Below, piece after piece: positions 24,556-33,298 of a stretch of 40,171 nt of DNA. Every line of letters starts with the position of its first letter. The stretch's first letter is position 1. The DNA comes from Candidatus Omnitrophota bacterium (lineage in GTDB: Bacteria > Omnitrophota > Gorgyraeia > Pluralincolimonadales > Pluralincolimonadaceae): contig JAQUPL010000011.1 in the NCBI GenBank assembly GCA_028716565.1, positions 1 to 40,171 on the forward strand. Direction: 5' to 3'. A program made the translations under genes and the position numbers. Under the pieces are notes generated by a model that saw only the letters and a list, made by a program, of their open reading frames with translations, did not search any database and was not told where the DNA came from.

Positions 24556-25857
24556 TTAGAATTTTATGTTCCAATCTGCCTGGATAACCTGCGCCGGCAG
24601 CCTGGAGCTTCCGCTATCTGCCGTCAACCTGGTCAAATTATGCGTGTTGAAATAACTGAGCGTAAGCCAGGAATTCTTGCTCAGCCCGAAGTTGAACGCT
24701 ACATGGTCGCCGCCCGCGTTCGTCTTTCCGCCATAGAAGTCAGAGTCCGGATAGGCGTCCAAAAAGGCGTCCTTCTCGATCATCCTGTGGTCGTAGACCA
24801 GCTGCCACTGGTACTTATCCGCAACCTTCTCGTTGCCGATCTTGAATCCGGCGATCCAGCCCGTGCCCTTGTCGCTGGCGCTCATATTATCCATGTACTC
24901 GCCGAATACGGCGAAATACGGGAAACCCAGGTTATAACCGAAGAACGGCTCGGTAAAACCCAGCTCCAGTTTCGGGACGACGGAGTTATAATCATTCTGG
25001 TAAACAACATCGCTGGCCGGCCCCTGGTCGGCATTCCTGGCAAGAGTGTTCGTCCCGACGGTATTATTTATCTGCCTCATGCCTTTTACCTCGGCTAACC
25101 AGAAATCGACTGTGGATTTCAGTTTGACGTTGTCAAGCACGCTCCAGGAAACACCCGGCTGGACTACGTTTTGCAGCGTGTTCTTTGACTTCGGAAAGGT
25201 ATCACCCAGATACAGGAAACCGTAGTTCAAAAACACATTGGCGCTCGGATTAACATTATAGCTTAACTGCAGCGCGGCCCCCTCGGGGTTGATGTCCCCG
25301 TCCACGAGCGCGGTTATCGGTTCCCAGAACGGATTCTTGAATTTACCTGCCGTGAAAGTAGCATCGACAGGCGCTGTCCAGTGCGGAATATACTGGCCGT
25401 AGCCGTAGTCCAATATTATATTCTTGAAGGAAAAACCGTCACCTAACGTTACATTCGTGGATTTCGGATCGGTGGTTGTTCCGGTAGCTATACCCAGGCC
25501 TACCTTGAAATCCTCGATTACCCTCGTCTCGGCGCCGACCCTGACCCTTATCCTGTCCCTGTTCCTTTCGGTCGCAACCGAGGTCGCGCTCTTCGCTTTG
25601 TCCCACTGGTACCTGTTCCTGAAATCGCCCTTGAGCTTGATATTCTGTACCCACTGCGGGATATTTGCCGCCTTGCCCTGCGCCACTTCTTTTCTTGCTT
25701 CCTCTTTCGTCTCTGCGAGGACCTGCGCGCCTTCCCCTTGCGTCAGGACACCCTTATCGACGAGCTTCTGGACGAGGATCTCCATCTCGCCCGCGTAGGA
25801 ACGGCCGGCCAACGCAACCATACCTATTACGCCTAACAGCAACATCGCCTTTTTCAT
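24556..25857 (-). CDS. Outer-membrane porin, probably for phosphate
   Basis: The protein of 433 residues has a signal peptide (KKAMLLLGVIGMVALAGRSYA), then a short helical region (EILVQKLVDKGVLTQGEGAQVL) typical of putative porins of this group. Alternating-residue beta strands with aromatic girdles follow, and the end NIKF puts a phenylalanine last, the usual outer-membrane beta-barrel signal. It is similar in layout to OprP/OprO-like and Porin_5 proteins. Position before pstS suggests phosphate uptake. An ATG 18 codons upstream is rejected because the second start has an ideal GAGGAGAGG ribosome site and gives a clean signal peptide. A Pho-box-like repeat lies upstream. Confidence 0.85.
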   Translation of the reverse strand: MKKAMLLLGVIGMVALAGRSYAGEMEILVQKLVDKGVLTQGEGAQVLAETKEEARKEVAQGKAANIPQWVQNIKLKGDFRNRYQWDKAKSATSVATERNRDRIRVRVGAETRVIEDFKVGLGIATGTTTDPKSTNVTLGDGFSFKNIILDYGYGQYIPHWTAPVDATFTAGKFKNPFWEPITALVDGDINPEGAALQLSYNVNPSANVFLNYGFLYLGDTFPKSKNTLQNVVQPGVSWSVLDNVKLKSTVDFWLAEVKGMRQINNTVGTNTLARNADQGPASDVVYQNDYNSVVPKLELGFTEPFFGYNLGFPYFAVFGEYMDNMSASDKGTGWIAGFKIGNEKVADKYQWQLVYDHRMIEKDAFLDAYPDSDFYGGKTNAGGDHVAFNFGLSKNSWLTLSYFNTHNLTRLTADSGSSRLPAQVIQADWNIKF

Positions 25858-25915
25858 GCCCTCTCCTCTTTTGTTGGACTTCCGGTTAACGTAGCGGTTT
25901 TTTAACTTCAAGGAG

Positions 25916-25944
25916 AGTATAAGATTTGAAGGTTACGGACAAAG
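25916..25944 (-). promoter_or_regulatory. Promoter of the porin-pst-phoU operon
   Basis: Minus strand: -10 TATACT (25916-25921, five of six) with a poor -35 (CTTTGT, 25939-25944, 17-base spacer). A weak -35 next to activator repeats is what a PhoB-dependent promoter usually shows. Confidence 0.55.
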
Positions 25945-25952
25945 GGAGGGAA

Positions 25953-25976
25953 TGTGAACTTTCTGTGAACTGTAAA
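25953..25976 (-). promoter_or_regulatory. Pho-box-like direct repeats
   Basis: On the minus strand TTCACA occurs twice with 11-base spacing (25964-25969 and 25953-25958), preceded by a related TTTACA (25971-25976). Eleven-base direct repeats of TT-ACA type are the known binding pattern of PhoB/PhoP regulators. The site lies just upstream of the porin promoter and directly after phoR. Confidence 0.6.
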
Positions 25977-25997
25977 CGGGGTATTTTAGGGGGGGGG

Positions 25998-27767
25998 TCA
26001 GGCCTTGGGGATAGTAAAACTGAAGGTCGAGCCGCGGCCCGGTTCTGATTTGACCCAGACCTGGCCGCCATGGGACTGGACGATGTGTTTAACGATGGAT
26101 AGGCCGAGGCCTGTGCCGCCGAGCTGCCTGGAACGTGCCTTGTCTACCCGGTAGAACCTCTCAAAGACCCTGGGAAGGTCGCTTTCCGGGATCCCGACGC
26201 CGGTATCGGTGACATCGACTTGAAGGTACTTATCCTGCGGGAAGACCGAAATCTTTACCGAACCCCCCTCAGGGGTATATTTTATCGCGTTATCGAGCAG
26301 GTTCAAAAACACCTGCGAAAGCCTGTTCTCGTCCGCCATGACCTTAGGCAGGCCCTCCGGAATATTAAATTCTACCTTAATGGACTTATCGCGGGCTGAT
26401 TTTTCAAGCACTCCGGCGGAGCGTTTTACTACCGGGTTTATTTCTACGGGCATGAAGACCATGGCCATCTTGCCCGATTCTATCTTGGAAAGGTCGAGGA
26501 GGTCATCGATGAGCTTCGCCAGCCGGTCGCTCTCGCGTTGGATTATGCCGAGGAACTCCTTCCGGTCTTCCTCTTTCGGCACTCCGCCGATAAGCGTTTC
26601 CGAATATCCTTTTATGCTCGAAAGCGGGGTCCTCAACTCGTGCGAAACATTAGCGACAAAATCCTGCCTTACCTTCTCGAGACGGCGCAACTCGGTTATA
26701 TCATGAAAAACAAATATGGCCCCTTCGCACTGTTCTTCTTTTATTATCGCGACACCGCTGACTTTAATGAATTTTTCCTCGGGACTGTTTATGCCTATCT
26801 CCTCCACCGCTATCCTCTGGCCGCCCTTAAGCACCCGGTCCGCGATATTTTGTACGGCGGAGTTGCGGACCACTTCGAGCGGGGTCTTCCCCTCGGGCGC
26901 CGTATCGATAAAGAACAGCTTCCTGAGCGAAGGATTTGCCAGGATTATCTTTCCCTTTGCGTCGGTCACTATGACGCCTTCTACCATGCCGGAAAGCACC
27001 GTCTCGAGTTTCGCCTCGCCCGACCTTACTTTTTCTATCTTGGCCTTTATTTCATCCGACATATAATTCAATGTCGCGGCAAGGTCGCCTATCTCGTCCC
27101 GGGAAATGTTAAATACTTTCCTGGAAAAATCCCCGGATGCCATGGCCTTCGCCGCCGATGAGATATTAGCCAGCGGGCGCGTCACTGCCATGGATATCAA
27201 GAAGCTCAGGACAAGCGAAGCAAAGAAGACCATTACGACCCCAACCGCCAGTATCTTCTGCATCCCCGCTTCGAATTCCGCGACTTTTGCGACCGGGATC
27301 ACGAGGCGCAGTATGGCCACGGGCTTCTCCTTCCCGACAACCGCGGCATTATAGAGCATATACTTCTTTAAGGTATAGCTGTAACGCTGGCTGGCGCCGA
27401 AACCCTCTTTCAGCGCCTGTTGGACCTCGGGGCGGCTTAAATGGTTCTCCAGTTTCGGGAGGTCTTCCTTTTTTACCTCGGAATCGCCGAGTACGGTCCC
27501 GTCCGGCGAGATTATCGTCACCCTGACGCCGAGGTCCGCTCCTATCCTGTTTGCCAGGTCAACGGATACCGCGGCCGCAGGCTGCCTGTTGAACTCACTC
27601 TCCAGGTAATCCTTGCTCAAAAAGAGTTCTTTTTTCAGGTTGCTCTCGATATCCCTTAGGAGGAAAGATTTCAGGTGGGAATTAAAATATATGTAGGCCG
27701 CCGCGAGAATAAAAACAGCGAGCAGGCAAAAGATCGCCGTCAGTTTCCACTGGAGCTTAATCCTCAT
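25998..27767 (-). CDS. phoR: Phosphate-sensing histidine kinase PhoR
   Basis: This 589-residue sensor kinase has two membrane segments (about 8-29 and 165-190) around a periplasmic domain of about 135 residues, then HAMP ([19 protein letters not shown]), a PAS domain (about 250-360), the histidine site [15 protein letters not shown], and the ATPase boxes ([12 protein letters not shown]1: DTGVGIP, G2: GGTGLGLSI). The periplasmic domain makes it the PnpS/PhoR type of Gram-positive and deep-branching bacteria, unlike E. coli PhoR, which lacks one. It overlaps phoB by 11 bases and lies beside the pst genes. Nine cytosines follow the stop codon directly. Confidence 0.92.
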   Translation of the reverse strand: MRIKLQWKLTAIFCLLAVFILAAAYIYFNSHLKSFLLRDIESNLKKELFLSKDYLESEFNRQPAAAVSVDLANRIGADLGVRVTIISPDGTVLGDSEVKKEDLPKLENHLSRPEVQQALKEGFGASQRYSYTLKKYMLYNAAVVGKEKPVAILRLVIPVAKVAEFEAGMQKILAVGVVMVFFASLVLSFLISMAVTRPLANISSAAKAMASGDFSRKVFNISRDEIGDLAATLNYMSDEIKAKIEKVRSGEAKLETVLSGMVEGVIVTDAKGKIILANPSLRKLFFIDTAPEGKTPLEVVRNSAVQNIADRVLKGGQRIAVEEIGINSPEEKFIKVSGVAIIKEEQCEGAIFVFHDITELRRLEKVRQDFVANVSHELRTPLSSIKGYSETLIGGVPKEEDRKEFLGIIQRESDRLAKLIDDLLDLSKIESGKMAMVFMPVEINPVVKRSAGVLEKSARDKSIKVEFNIPEGLPKVMADENRLSQVFLNLLDNAIKYTPEGGSVKISVFPQDKYLQVDVTDTGVGIPESDLPRVFERFYRVDKARSRQLGGTGLGLSIVKHIVQSHGGQVWVKSEPGRGSTFSFTIPKA

Positions 27768-28452
27768 CGTCTTCCCTGCATCTGTAGCCTAACCCTCTTA
27801 CGGTTTCCAGCAGTTCCCCTGCCTTGCCCAATTTTTCCCTTAATCTCTTGATGTGGGTATCGATCGTGCGCGTATCGACATCGGTGGCGATATCCCAGAC
27901 GTCGGTCAACAGTTGTTCGCGCGACTGGACGCGGCCCTGCCGCTCGGCTAATGTCGCGAGCAGCTTGAATTCCATAGGGGTGAGCTCGACCTCTTTCTTC
28001 TTCACGGTCACTTTATGCTTCTCTATATCAATCACCAGGTCCCCGGCATTAATAATATTTTTTTGGGTGGTTTCGGGCTTGCCGCGCTTCAGGATGGCTT
28101 TCACCCTCAGGACAAGCTCGCGCGGGCTGAAGGGTTTCACGATATAATCGTCGGCGCCTAATTCAAGGCCGACCACCCTGTCGACCTCCTCGCCTTTCGC
28201 CGTGACCATTATGACCGGGATATTTTTGAGCTTGGGGTCCTGTTTTATCGAACGGCATACGTCAAATCCGTTTATCTTAGGGAGCATTATGTCGAGGATT
28301 ATGAGGTCCGGGAAAAATCTTTTGAGGTGCTCGAGCGCCTCCTCGCCGTTAGGCACGGCGAAAGCGTCGAACCCCTCCTTCTCAAGATTGAACTTGATGA
28401 GCTTGGAGATGTTCTTGTCGTCTTCTACTATGAGGATCTCTTTTTTCTGCAT
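27757..28452 (-). CDS. phoB: Phosphate regulon response regulator PhoB
   Basis: This 231-residue OmpR-family regulator has a receiver domain (acidic pair in VEDDKN, phosphoacceptor aspartate in LIILDIMLPKING, KPFSPREL with the conserved lysine) and a winged-helix domain (ELTPMEFKLLATLAERQG, VDTRTIDTHIKRLREKLG, VRGLGYR). It should activate phosphate-starvation genes after phosphorylation by PhoR, including the porin-pst operon. It overlaps the HAD gene by 25 bases upstream and phoR by 11 bases downstream, so all three are made from one mRNA. Confidence 0.94.
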   Translation of the reverse strand: MQKKEILIVEDDKNISKLIKFNLEKEGFDAFAVPNGEEALEHLKRFFPDLIILDIMLPKINGFDVCRSIKQDPKLKNIPVIMVTAKGEEVDRVVGLELGADDYIVKPFSPRELVLRVKAILKRGKPETTQKNIINAGDLVIDIEKHKVTVKKKEVELTPMEFKLLATLAERQGRVQSREQLLTDVWDIATDVDTRTIDTHIKRLREKLGKAGELLETVRGLGYRCREDDED

Positions 28453-29087
28453 TTTTTGCTTACCCGTAAAAGGTCCGGGAGTTTACCGGCTATCCCGCAT
28501 GGCCGGGCCTTCTTCAATTCCGAATGCGACGAAGAACCGCCCAGGACCGCCACAACTTTTACGCCCGCGTTATGGCCGGCATGGACGTCGACGGTCATGT
28601 CCCCGACGTATAGCGCCTCGTCCTTTTTGATACCCAGCTTTTTTAGTATGCGCGGTATCAAAAAGGGTTTTGGTTTTATCTCGGTTTTATCTTTCGCGCA
28701 CGCGATAGCATCGAAATATTTAACCAGGCCGAGATGCTTTAACAGTATCATACTGAACTTAGGCGGCCTGTTGCTGGCCACGGCTAGTTTATAGCCCTTC
28801 TTTTTAAGGCCCCGCAAAAGCTGCCTCGCCCCGGGAATCACTTTTGAATATCTTAGGAGCGCTTTTTCGTGATGCGCGCGATAGAGCTTTAGCCCTTCCT
28901 TGACATCCTTCTTCTCGACAAAATATTCTACGAAATTCTTGTCTCCGTGGCCGACTGCCCTGCGCACGACCGGCAACTTTGCCTTCGGATACCCGAGCTT
29001 TACGAGCGCATAATTCAGGCTCTTCTCTATCGCGCCATAGGCGTCCACTATCGTCCCGTCAATATCGAAGATTATTAGTTTGAACAT
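28428..29087 (-). CDS. HAD-superfamily phosphatase
   Basis: This 219-residue hydrolase has all four HAD motifs: FDIDGTIVD with the nucleophile aspartate, VASNR, the lysine in EIKPKPFL, and YVGDMTVDVHAG. A helical cap lies after motif I, as in phosphoglycolate phosphatase and pyrophosphatase-type members (subfamily IA). It removes phosphate from a small molecule; the substrate is not readable. Its ATG begins at the very edge of a dispersed repeat and has no ribosome site. Position ahead of phoBR suggests a role in phosphate scavenging. Confidence 0.88.
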   Translation of the reverse strand: MFKLIIFDIDGTIVDAYGAIEKSLNYALVKLGYPKAKLPVVRRAVGHGDKNFVEYFVEKKDVKEGLKLYRAHHEKALLRYSKVIPGARQLLRGLKKKGYKLAVASNRPPKFSMILLKHLGLVKYFDAIACAKDKTEIKPKPFLIPRILKKLGIKKDEALYVGDMTVDVHAGHNAGVKVVAVLGGSSSHSELKKARPCGIAGKLPDLLRVSKKCRKKRSS

Positions 29088-29113
29088 AATTATGGTGACA
29101 GTATACTTAATTA
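29087..29113 (+). repeat. Dispersed palindromic repeat, copy A
   Basis: Intact copy with core GGTGACAGTATACTTAATT (29094-29112) flanked by TAATTA on both sides. It fills the 19-base gap between the YggU gene and the HAD gene and supplies the last bases of the YggU stop codon. Its internal AGTATACT is a palindrome, so a TATACT -10 hexamer is present on both strands. Confidence 0.85.
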
Positions 29114-29328
29114 TCTATTTCGAATATCTTCTGCTTTGAGGTATGCCCTTTGATGAGGCTTATTCTTGATTTCGCGATATCGAAATGCCCGGCGAGGGCT
29201 TTGGTGACCGCCTCGTTCGCTTTCCCGCCGGCGGGTTTTGCCATCACCCATACCGAATAATCGCCCTCTCCCGTCTTTTCGACCTTCTCACGGCTGGAGC
29301 CGGCCTTGACTTTGACACTTATCTTCAA
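29107..29328 (-). CDS. DUF167/YggU family protein
   Basis: This 73-residue protein has the YggU family pattern: KISVKVKAGSSREKVEK, then DYSVWVMAKPAGGKANEAVTKALAGHF and ISLIKGHTSKQKIFEI. Structures exist but no clear function is known. Start is TTG, directly after the stop codon of the upstream gene (TAATTG), so it is translated by coupling. Its stop codon lies inside repeat copy A, which suggests the repeat inserted at, or just after, the end of the gene. Confidence 0.88.
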   Translation of the reverse strand: MKISVKVKAGSSREKVEKTGEGDYSVWVMAKPAGGKANEAVTKALAGHFDIAKSRISLIKGHTSKQKIFEIDN

Positions 29329-29895
29329 TTATTTATTTTTCCACTCATACGAGCCGGACGCATTCATCACCTCGATGGGCGTCCCGGCAGGAGCGTCGTT
29401 CTGCAGGCGCTGCGCGTAAAGTTTCTGCACATCTCCGAGAGGCGCGCCGTTCTTCTGCGATATCTCTTTGTATATCGCCATCCTGTCGGCATTTTCCGCG
29501 CTGATAAGGTCCGCGGGAGCGCCGCTTCCCTTCGCCTCGACCATACCGGACCTATTCTCGCCTATAACGCCTTTTTCCTCAAGCGATGTAAGTTCCGCGT
29601 ACCTGGCCTTACGCCTTGCCGCCGCCTGCTGCACTTCCGGCGATAAAGATTCCTCGGCATAAGCATTGACCATGAGGAAATTCAATTTCATGCCGCCTTC
29701 CGGTTTCGGCGCGGCTTTGCCGGATACCGCGTTCTCGATAGCGTTGATGTCGCTTGTCACATGCTGGTACACATCGAGCCGCATGGTCACGTCGACCTTT
29801 ATCGCTTCTTTCGGCGCCTTGACCTGCATGCTCATGCATCCCGTACCCAAAAACACGGCCAGCGAGACCGCCAAGACTGCTATTCCTTTTTTCAT
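29329..29895 (-). CDS. Fused YnbE-YdbL-like lipoprotein
   Basis: This 188-residue protein carries a lipoprotein signal (LGTGC, lipid cysteine C20). Residues about 24-58 (VKAPKEAIKVDVTMRLDVYQ onward) match E. coli YnbE, a 61-residue outer-membrane lipoprotein that extends the YdbH bridge. Residues about 90-188 match YdbL/DUF1318: AARRKARYAELTSLEEKGV, GENRSG, YKEISQKNGAPLGDVQ, and the end with GSYEWKNK. In E. coli these are two separate genes next to ydbH. Here they are one reading frame, joined by a stretch around residues 68-82 ending A-Y-A-E-E, which resembles a leftover signal peptide and might be cleaved. It lies 13 bases after the YdbH-like gene with a good AAGGAG site. Confidence 0.8.
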   Translation of the reverse strand: MKKGIAVLAVSLAVFLGTGCMSMQVKAPKEAIKVDVTMRLDVYQHVTSDINAIENAVSGKAAPKPEGGMKLNFLMVNAYAEESLSPEVQQAAARRKARYAELTSLEEKGVIGENRSGMVEAKGSGAPADLISAENADRMAIYKEISQKNGAPLGDVQKLYAQRLQNDAPAGTPIEVMNASGSYEWKNK

Positions 29896-29907
29896 CTTTT
29901 CTTCTCC

Positions 29908-30771
29908 TTAAAATCCGTGCAATGCGACCGTAACGTCCCTTTTCCCTTTCGCCCCTTCCAGGATCACATGCAAAAGTATCGAATCCTTGTTCCTTGATAC
30001 TCCAAGCGTCCCCTTCGTGAAGTCATAATTCCCGAAACTGTCCTCGATAAGCGAAAGCGGCTGTTTCGTGTTATCCGCGAGCCTTTTGAGAATCTCCTTG
30101 TCGGTTATGACCAGCGAGCCTCCCGGCGCCGCGGTCGAAAAATCCCCTTTTATATCGGTGATATCCTTCTGCTCGCCGCGCAGCGCGATCGCGCCGCTCA
30201 TAATGCCTTTCATCTCCACGCGGCCTTCGGCATTCAACCCTTTCGGCAGCAAGGCAAGGTCGATCCCCCCGGCTTCGATCTTCGCGTCATAGACTACCGC
30301 CTTGCCTGTCTTCATATTGCCGCTCGCGAGGAGACTAAGTTTCCAGTCGGCCGTATTCAGTTCCACTGCCATGCCCGTTATGATGAGCGATCTGACCACA
30401 AAAGCCTTCCCGGGTTTGAGGGCCGGATATTCGATAATGTCGCGTAATTTTTTTCCGGGAGAGTTGAATTCCAAAGAGCCGCCCTTGACGGTTACCTCGG
30501 GTATTATCTTCGTAAATAATGAAAGCGGCGAAAATCTTATCTCTACCTGCTTGATACGGTAGCGCAGGGCATCGCCTTTCTTTACGTCGATTCCGGTGAT
30601 CGCGATCAAATCAGCGCTCCGCACCTCAATGCCGTCGATAGAGACATCGCAGCCGGGAAACGCGCTTTTGATCTGCCCGCCGGCGATATCGGCTACCAGA
30701 GACCTGCCGAACAGCCACAAGGCCAGCACGACCGCCAGTATTACCGCGAAAATGACTAATTCCCGTCTCAT
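29908..30771 (-). CDS. Short YdbH-like AsmA-superfamily protein
   Basis: This 287-residue protein has one N-terminal membrane helix (about 5-24), then repeating beta strands of AsmA type (IKSAFPGCDVSIDGIEVRS, VEIRFSPLSLFTKIIPEVTV, GSLEFNSPGK). Its C-terminal part, SFGNYDFTKGTLGVSR onward with LHVILEGAKG, fits the YdbH end. E. coli YdbH has about 880 residues and is thought to form a lipid-conducting bridge between membranes with YnbE. This form is only one third as long, which could not span the periplasm as a single chain. Identification rests on fold pattern plus the YnbE-YdbL neighbour. It overlaps the GH94 gene stop by four bases (ATGA). Confidence 0.7.
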   Translation of the reverse strand: MRRELVIFAVILAVVLALWLFGRSLVADIAGGQIKSAFPGCDVSIDGIEVRSADLIAITGIDVKKGDALRYRIKQVEIRFSPLSLFTKIIPEVTVKGGSLEFNSPGKKLRDIIEYPALKPGKAFVVRSLIITGMAVELNTADWKLSLLASGNMKTGKAVVYDAKIEAGGIDLALLPKGLNAEGRVEMKGIMSGAIALRGEQKDITDIKGDFSTAAPGGSLVITDKEILKRLADNTKQPLSLIEDSFGNYDFTKGTLGVSRNKDSILLHVILEGAKGKRDVTVALHGF

Positions 30772-33245
30772 CTTTTAAATATATGCCTTACGGCCTTACC
30801 CTTCAGGTTATACCTCACTTCGATATCCCCGCCATGGAAATCATCCGGGACGAGCTTGGGCTTCAACGCGGCTTTCCCGAAATTGAATTTTACGCCGAGG
30901 ACTTCGTCTATCAGCGTATAAATATACCAGCTCGCCGAACCGGTCAGGTAAAAATAAAGCCCCCGGCCCTCGTTATTGAAATATTCCGGTATCATGGGGT
31001 ATATCCGGGCCGCCTCGCCCGTCGACATCTTATAGACGGAATCGAAGACCTCGCGCCCTTCCTTAATGAAACCTCTTTTATACAGGGCATTCGCCAGCAT
31101 CACGTTCATGTGGTTGAAGAACGCCCCGTTCTCCTTGTCGCCGTAGGCGAAACCGAACGCGCGGCCGAGGTCCATATATACCGTCCTGAAATCGGTCCCG
31201 AGGCGGAACCCGCCGAGCCCCGGGTCCTTCAGGTATTTTTTGATAGATTGCCACATCTTCCTTATCTGGCTGTCGGTCGCGCAGCCGCTCATTATCGCGA
31301 AGACCTGCGAAGCTAGCTTCATGCGCACTTTGTCGCCGGATTTTCCCTCCACGCGGCGGCCCTTGTTATCATAGTAGCCGTTGAAAAAACCCGCACCCTC
31401 AAGCCATTCTTTTTTCCTAAGCCACGCAAAGAGATGGTCGGCTTTCTTGTCCAGGTCCGCGATCAGGTCGTCGATATCCACCTCGACCGCTTCGCCGGTG
31501 ATGCTCCTGCAGGATTCGAGGTATTCCTCGAGCCGCCTCTGTTTCTCTTTATAATTATCATAATCGACCGGGGTGCCCAGGTTATCGAGCAGCATCAGGA
31601 ATTCCGTCAATAATTTAACGCTCTTATGCCTCTTCTTCATCTCCTCGAGGATGACGCAGATGTCGCGCAGGTTATACGCATACATGAAACTGAACGCCAC
31701 GCTCTCGCCCCTGTCGGCCGCCATGTCGAGCCCGTCGTCCCAGTCGGCGTTCTCGAGGCGTATGACGTTATGCTCGCCGACGTTGAAGAATTGGACGACG
31801 TTCTGGACGAGGATATGCTCGAGGACACTGCCCCTGTATATCCTCCCGGAATTGTCGCGCTGGATGAAATCCGGCTGGTTGAAATCCTTATCTATAAATT
31901 TGGCGCGCTTGAGCTGGTAGTCCCTGAAATATTCGGCCTTATTCAGCATGAAACCGGAGTCGCCCGTCTTTTGGATATAAAGGCGGGCCGTAAGGTACGG
32001 CCATATCCCGTGGTCCATCCAGACGCGGCTTATCCTGTTGCGGTCGGCGGTGAACTTTCCGTCTTTAGCGATGACCGTCGCGTTCGAGCCGTCGAGCCGC
32101 ACGCCGCGGAAACTGTCGAATATGAAATCCCTCGCCTTCTCCGGCTCGGTCAGCAAAAGCGTCAGCGCGTCCTGCCAGATATCGCGCCAGCCGCGGCCGC
32201 CCTTTCCGTAATCATAGTGCGGCAGGAACGAGTTGCCGAATAATTTCCTGAGGGTCGGCTGCATCTTGACCCATAGCAGCCAGTTATTGAAGTCGCCGTC
32301 GTTGAAATCGAACTCGAGCTTCGAAAGGTATTGCTGCCAGTATCTCTTCGTCGCCTCGAGGCTCTTTTCGACCTTTGACGGCGAGTTCAGGCCCTTGAAT
32401 ATCTTTTTTACGCCTTTCCTGTCGTCGGCAATGCCCATCACGAGGATATAATCGGCCCTGCCGCCTTTTTTCAGTTTTTTGCGGTTGAACCTGAACGCGG
32501 CGCACGCTTCTTTCCCGTCGGATTCCGGGAGTTTTTTCGCGGCGGGCTTCACATATTTCTCTACCGCGTCCGGGAATATCAGGTCGCCCTCGCCGCAGAA
32601 CATACCTATCGTCGGGAATTGCCCTGCCGGCGCCTTGCCGTTATCCTCGCAGCCGAATACGGAATAATCCGTCTTGTTCTCGGTGTGGCCCTTCTCGTCG
32701 AATATCATCGTCGGTTTGAGGGATATGCCGTACCTGTCGAGGTAGACGCGGTTCAAGAGCGAGCTCACATGCCTGTGGTCGCGGATATTCTTCTCGCTGC
32801 GGCCGTATAACGGGATGAAAGACGTCGGCGTTATCTCGACCTCTTTGCCCCTTTTATTTGTGACGCGGACGCGCATGACCTCTACGGCCGTATTGAACGG
32901 GATGAAATTCAGCACCTCTATCTCGAGGCCGTGGGCCTGTTTCGTGACCTTATGGTACAGGAAACCCGCCTCGATGACATCATCGTGCGGGTAAGAGAGC
33001 CGTATTATCTCATTCCCTATTTTGATGAAGAAATCGCGGCGGCAGAAGAGGTTGTTGCGGACGTCCTCGATGCTCGCCGGCGGCGTAAGGAAATGGTCGT
33101 TGTCCCGCTTGATATCCCCGCCGAGGTTGGGGCTTATAGAAGACAGCAGCTTCCCGTCTTTATCGGCCAGCGGGAAATACAGGTTATACTTGTGCGGGTC
33201 TTTTACGGTGAACGTGCCTTTATCGTCAATGAATCTATAGATCAT
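30768..33245 (-). CDS. GH94-family glycoside phosphorylase
   Basis: This 825-residue cytoplasmic enzyme has the layout of cellobiose-phosphorylase-like GH94 proteins: an N-terminal beta-sandwich (about 1-290), a linker, an alpha/alpha barrel (about 330-760) and a C-terminal beta part. GRGWRDIWQD and ENADWDDGLD (the aspartate region used as the general acid) are family hallmarks, and NGAFFNHMNVMLANALYKRG completes the active cleft. It would split a disaccharide with phosphate to give a sugar phosphate; the substrate could be cellobiose, laminaribiose or similar, and cannot be chosen. There is no signal peptide. Repeat copy B lies just upstream. Phosphate use may explain its place before phosphate genes, but that is speculation. 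Confidence 0.85.
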   Translation of the reverse strand: MIYRFIDDKGTFTVKDPHKYNLYFPLADKDGKLLSSISPNLGGDIKRDNDHFLTPPASIEDVRNNLFCRRDFFIKIGNEIIRLSYPHDDVIEAGFLYHKVTKQAHGLEIEVLNFIPFNTAVEVMRVRVTNKRGKEVEITPTSFIPLYGRSEKNIRDHRHVSSLLNRVYLDRYGISLKPTMIFDEKGHTENKTDYSVFGCEDNGKAPAGQFPTIGMFCGEGDLIFPDAVEKYVKPAAKKLPESDGKEACAAFRFNRKKLKKGGRADYILVMGIADDRKGVKKIFKGLNSPSKVEKSLEATKRYWQQYLSKLEFDFNDGDFNNWLLWVKMQPTLRKLFGNSFLPHYDYGKGGRGWRDIWQDALTLLLTEPEKARDFIFDSFRGVRLDGSNATVIAKDGKFTADRNRISRVWMDHGIWPYLTARLYIQKTGDSGFMLNKAEYFRDYQLKRAKFIDKDFNQPDFIQRDNSGRIYRGSVLEHILVQNVVQFFNVGEHNVIRLENADWDDGLDMAADRGESVAFSFMYAYNLRDICVILEEMKKRHKSVKLLTEFLMLLDNLGTPVDYDNYKEKQRRLEEYLESCRSITGEAVEVDIDDLIADLDKKADHLFAWLRKKEWLEGAGFFNGYYDNKGRRVEGKSGDKVRMKLASQVFAIMSGCATDSQIRKMWQSIKKYLKDPGLGGFRLGTDFRTVYMDLGRAFGFAYGDKENGAFFNHMNVMLANALYKRGFIKEGREVFDSVYKMSTGEAARIYPMIPEYFNNEGRGLYFYLTGSASWYIYTLIDEVLGVKFNFGKAALKPKLVPDDFHGGDIEVRYNLKGKAVRHIFKR

Positions 33246-33264
33246 GAGTAAAGTCGCCCTTTTG

Positions 33265-33290
33265 AATTATGGTGACAGTATACTTAATTA
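33265..33290 (+). repeat. Dispersed palindromic repeat, copy B
   Basis: Intact copy with core GGTGACAGTATACTTAATT (33271-33289) and AATTAT flank, identical to copy A over 26 bases. It occupies most of the 53-base gap between trpB and the GH94 gene, the same orientation as copy A relative to the genes. Confidence 0.85.
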
Positions 33291-33298
33291 TTTGATCC

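Noticed and set aside
25989-25997. Run of nine G (nine C on the coding strand) as a phase-variation tract in phoR
   Set aside because: The tract begins directly after the phoR stop codon, so slippage would not change the protein. It is not in the porin promoter either.
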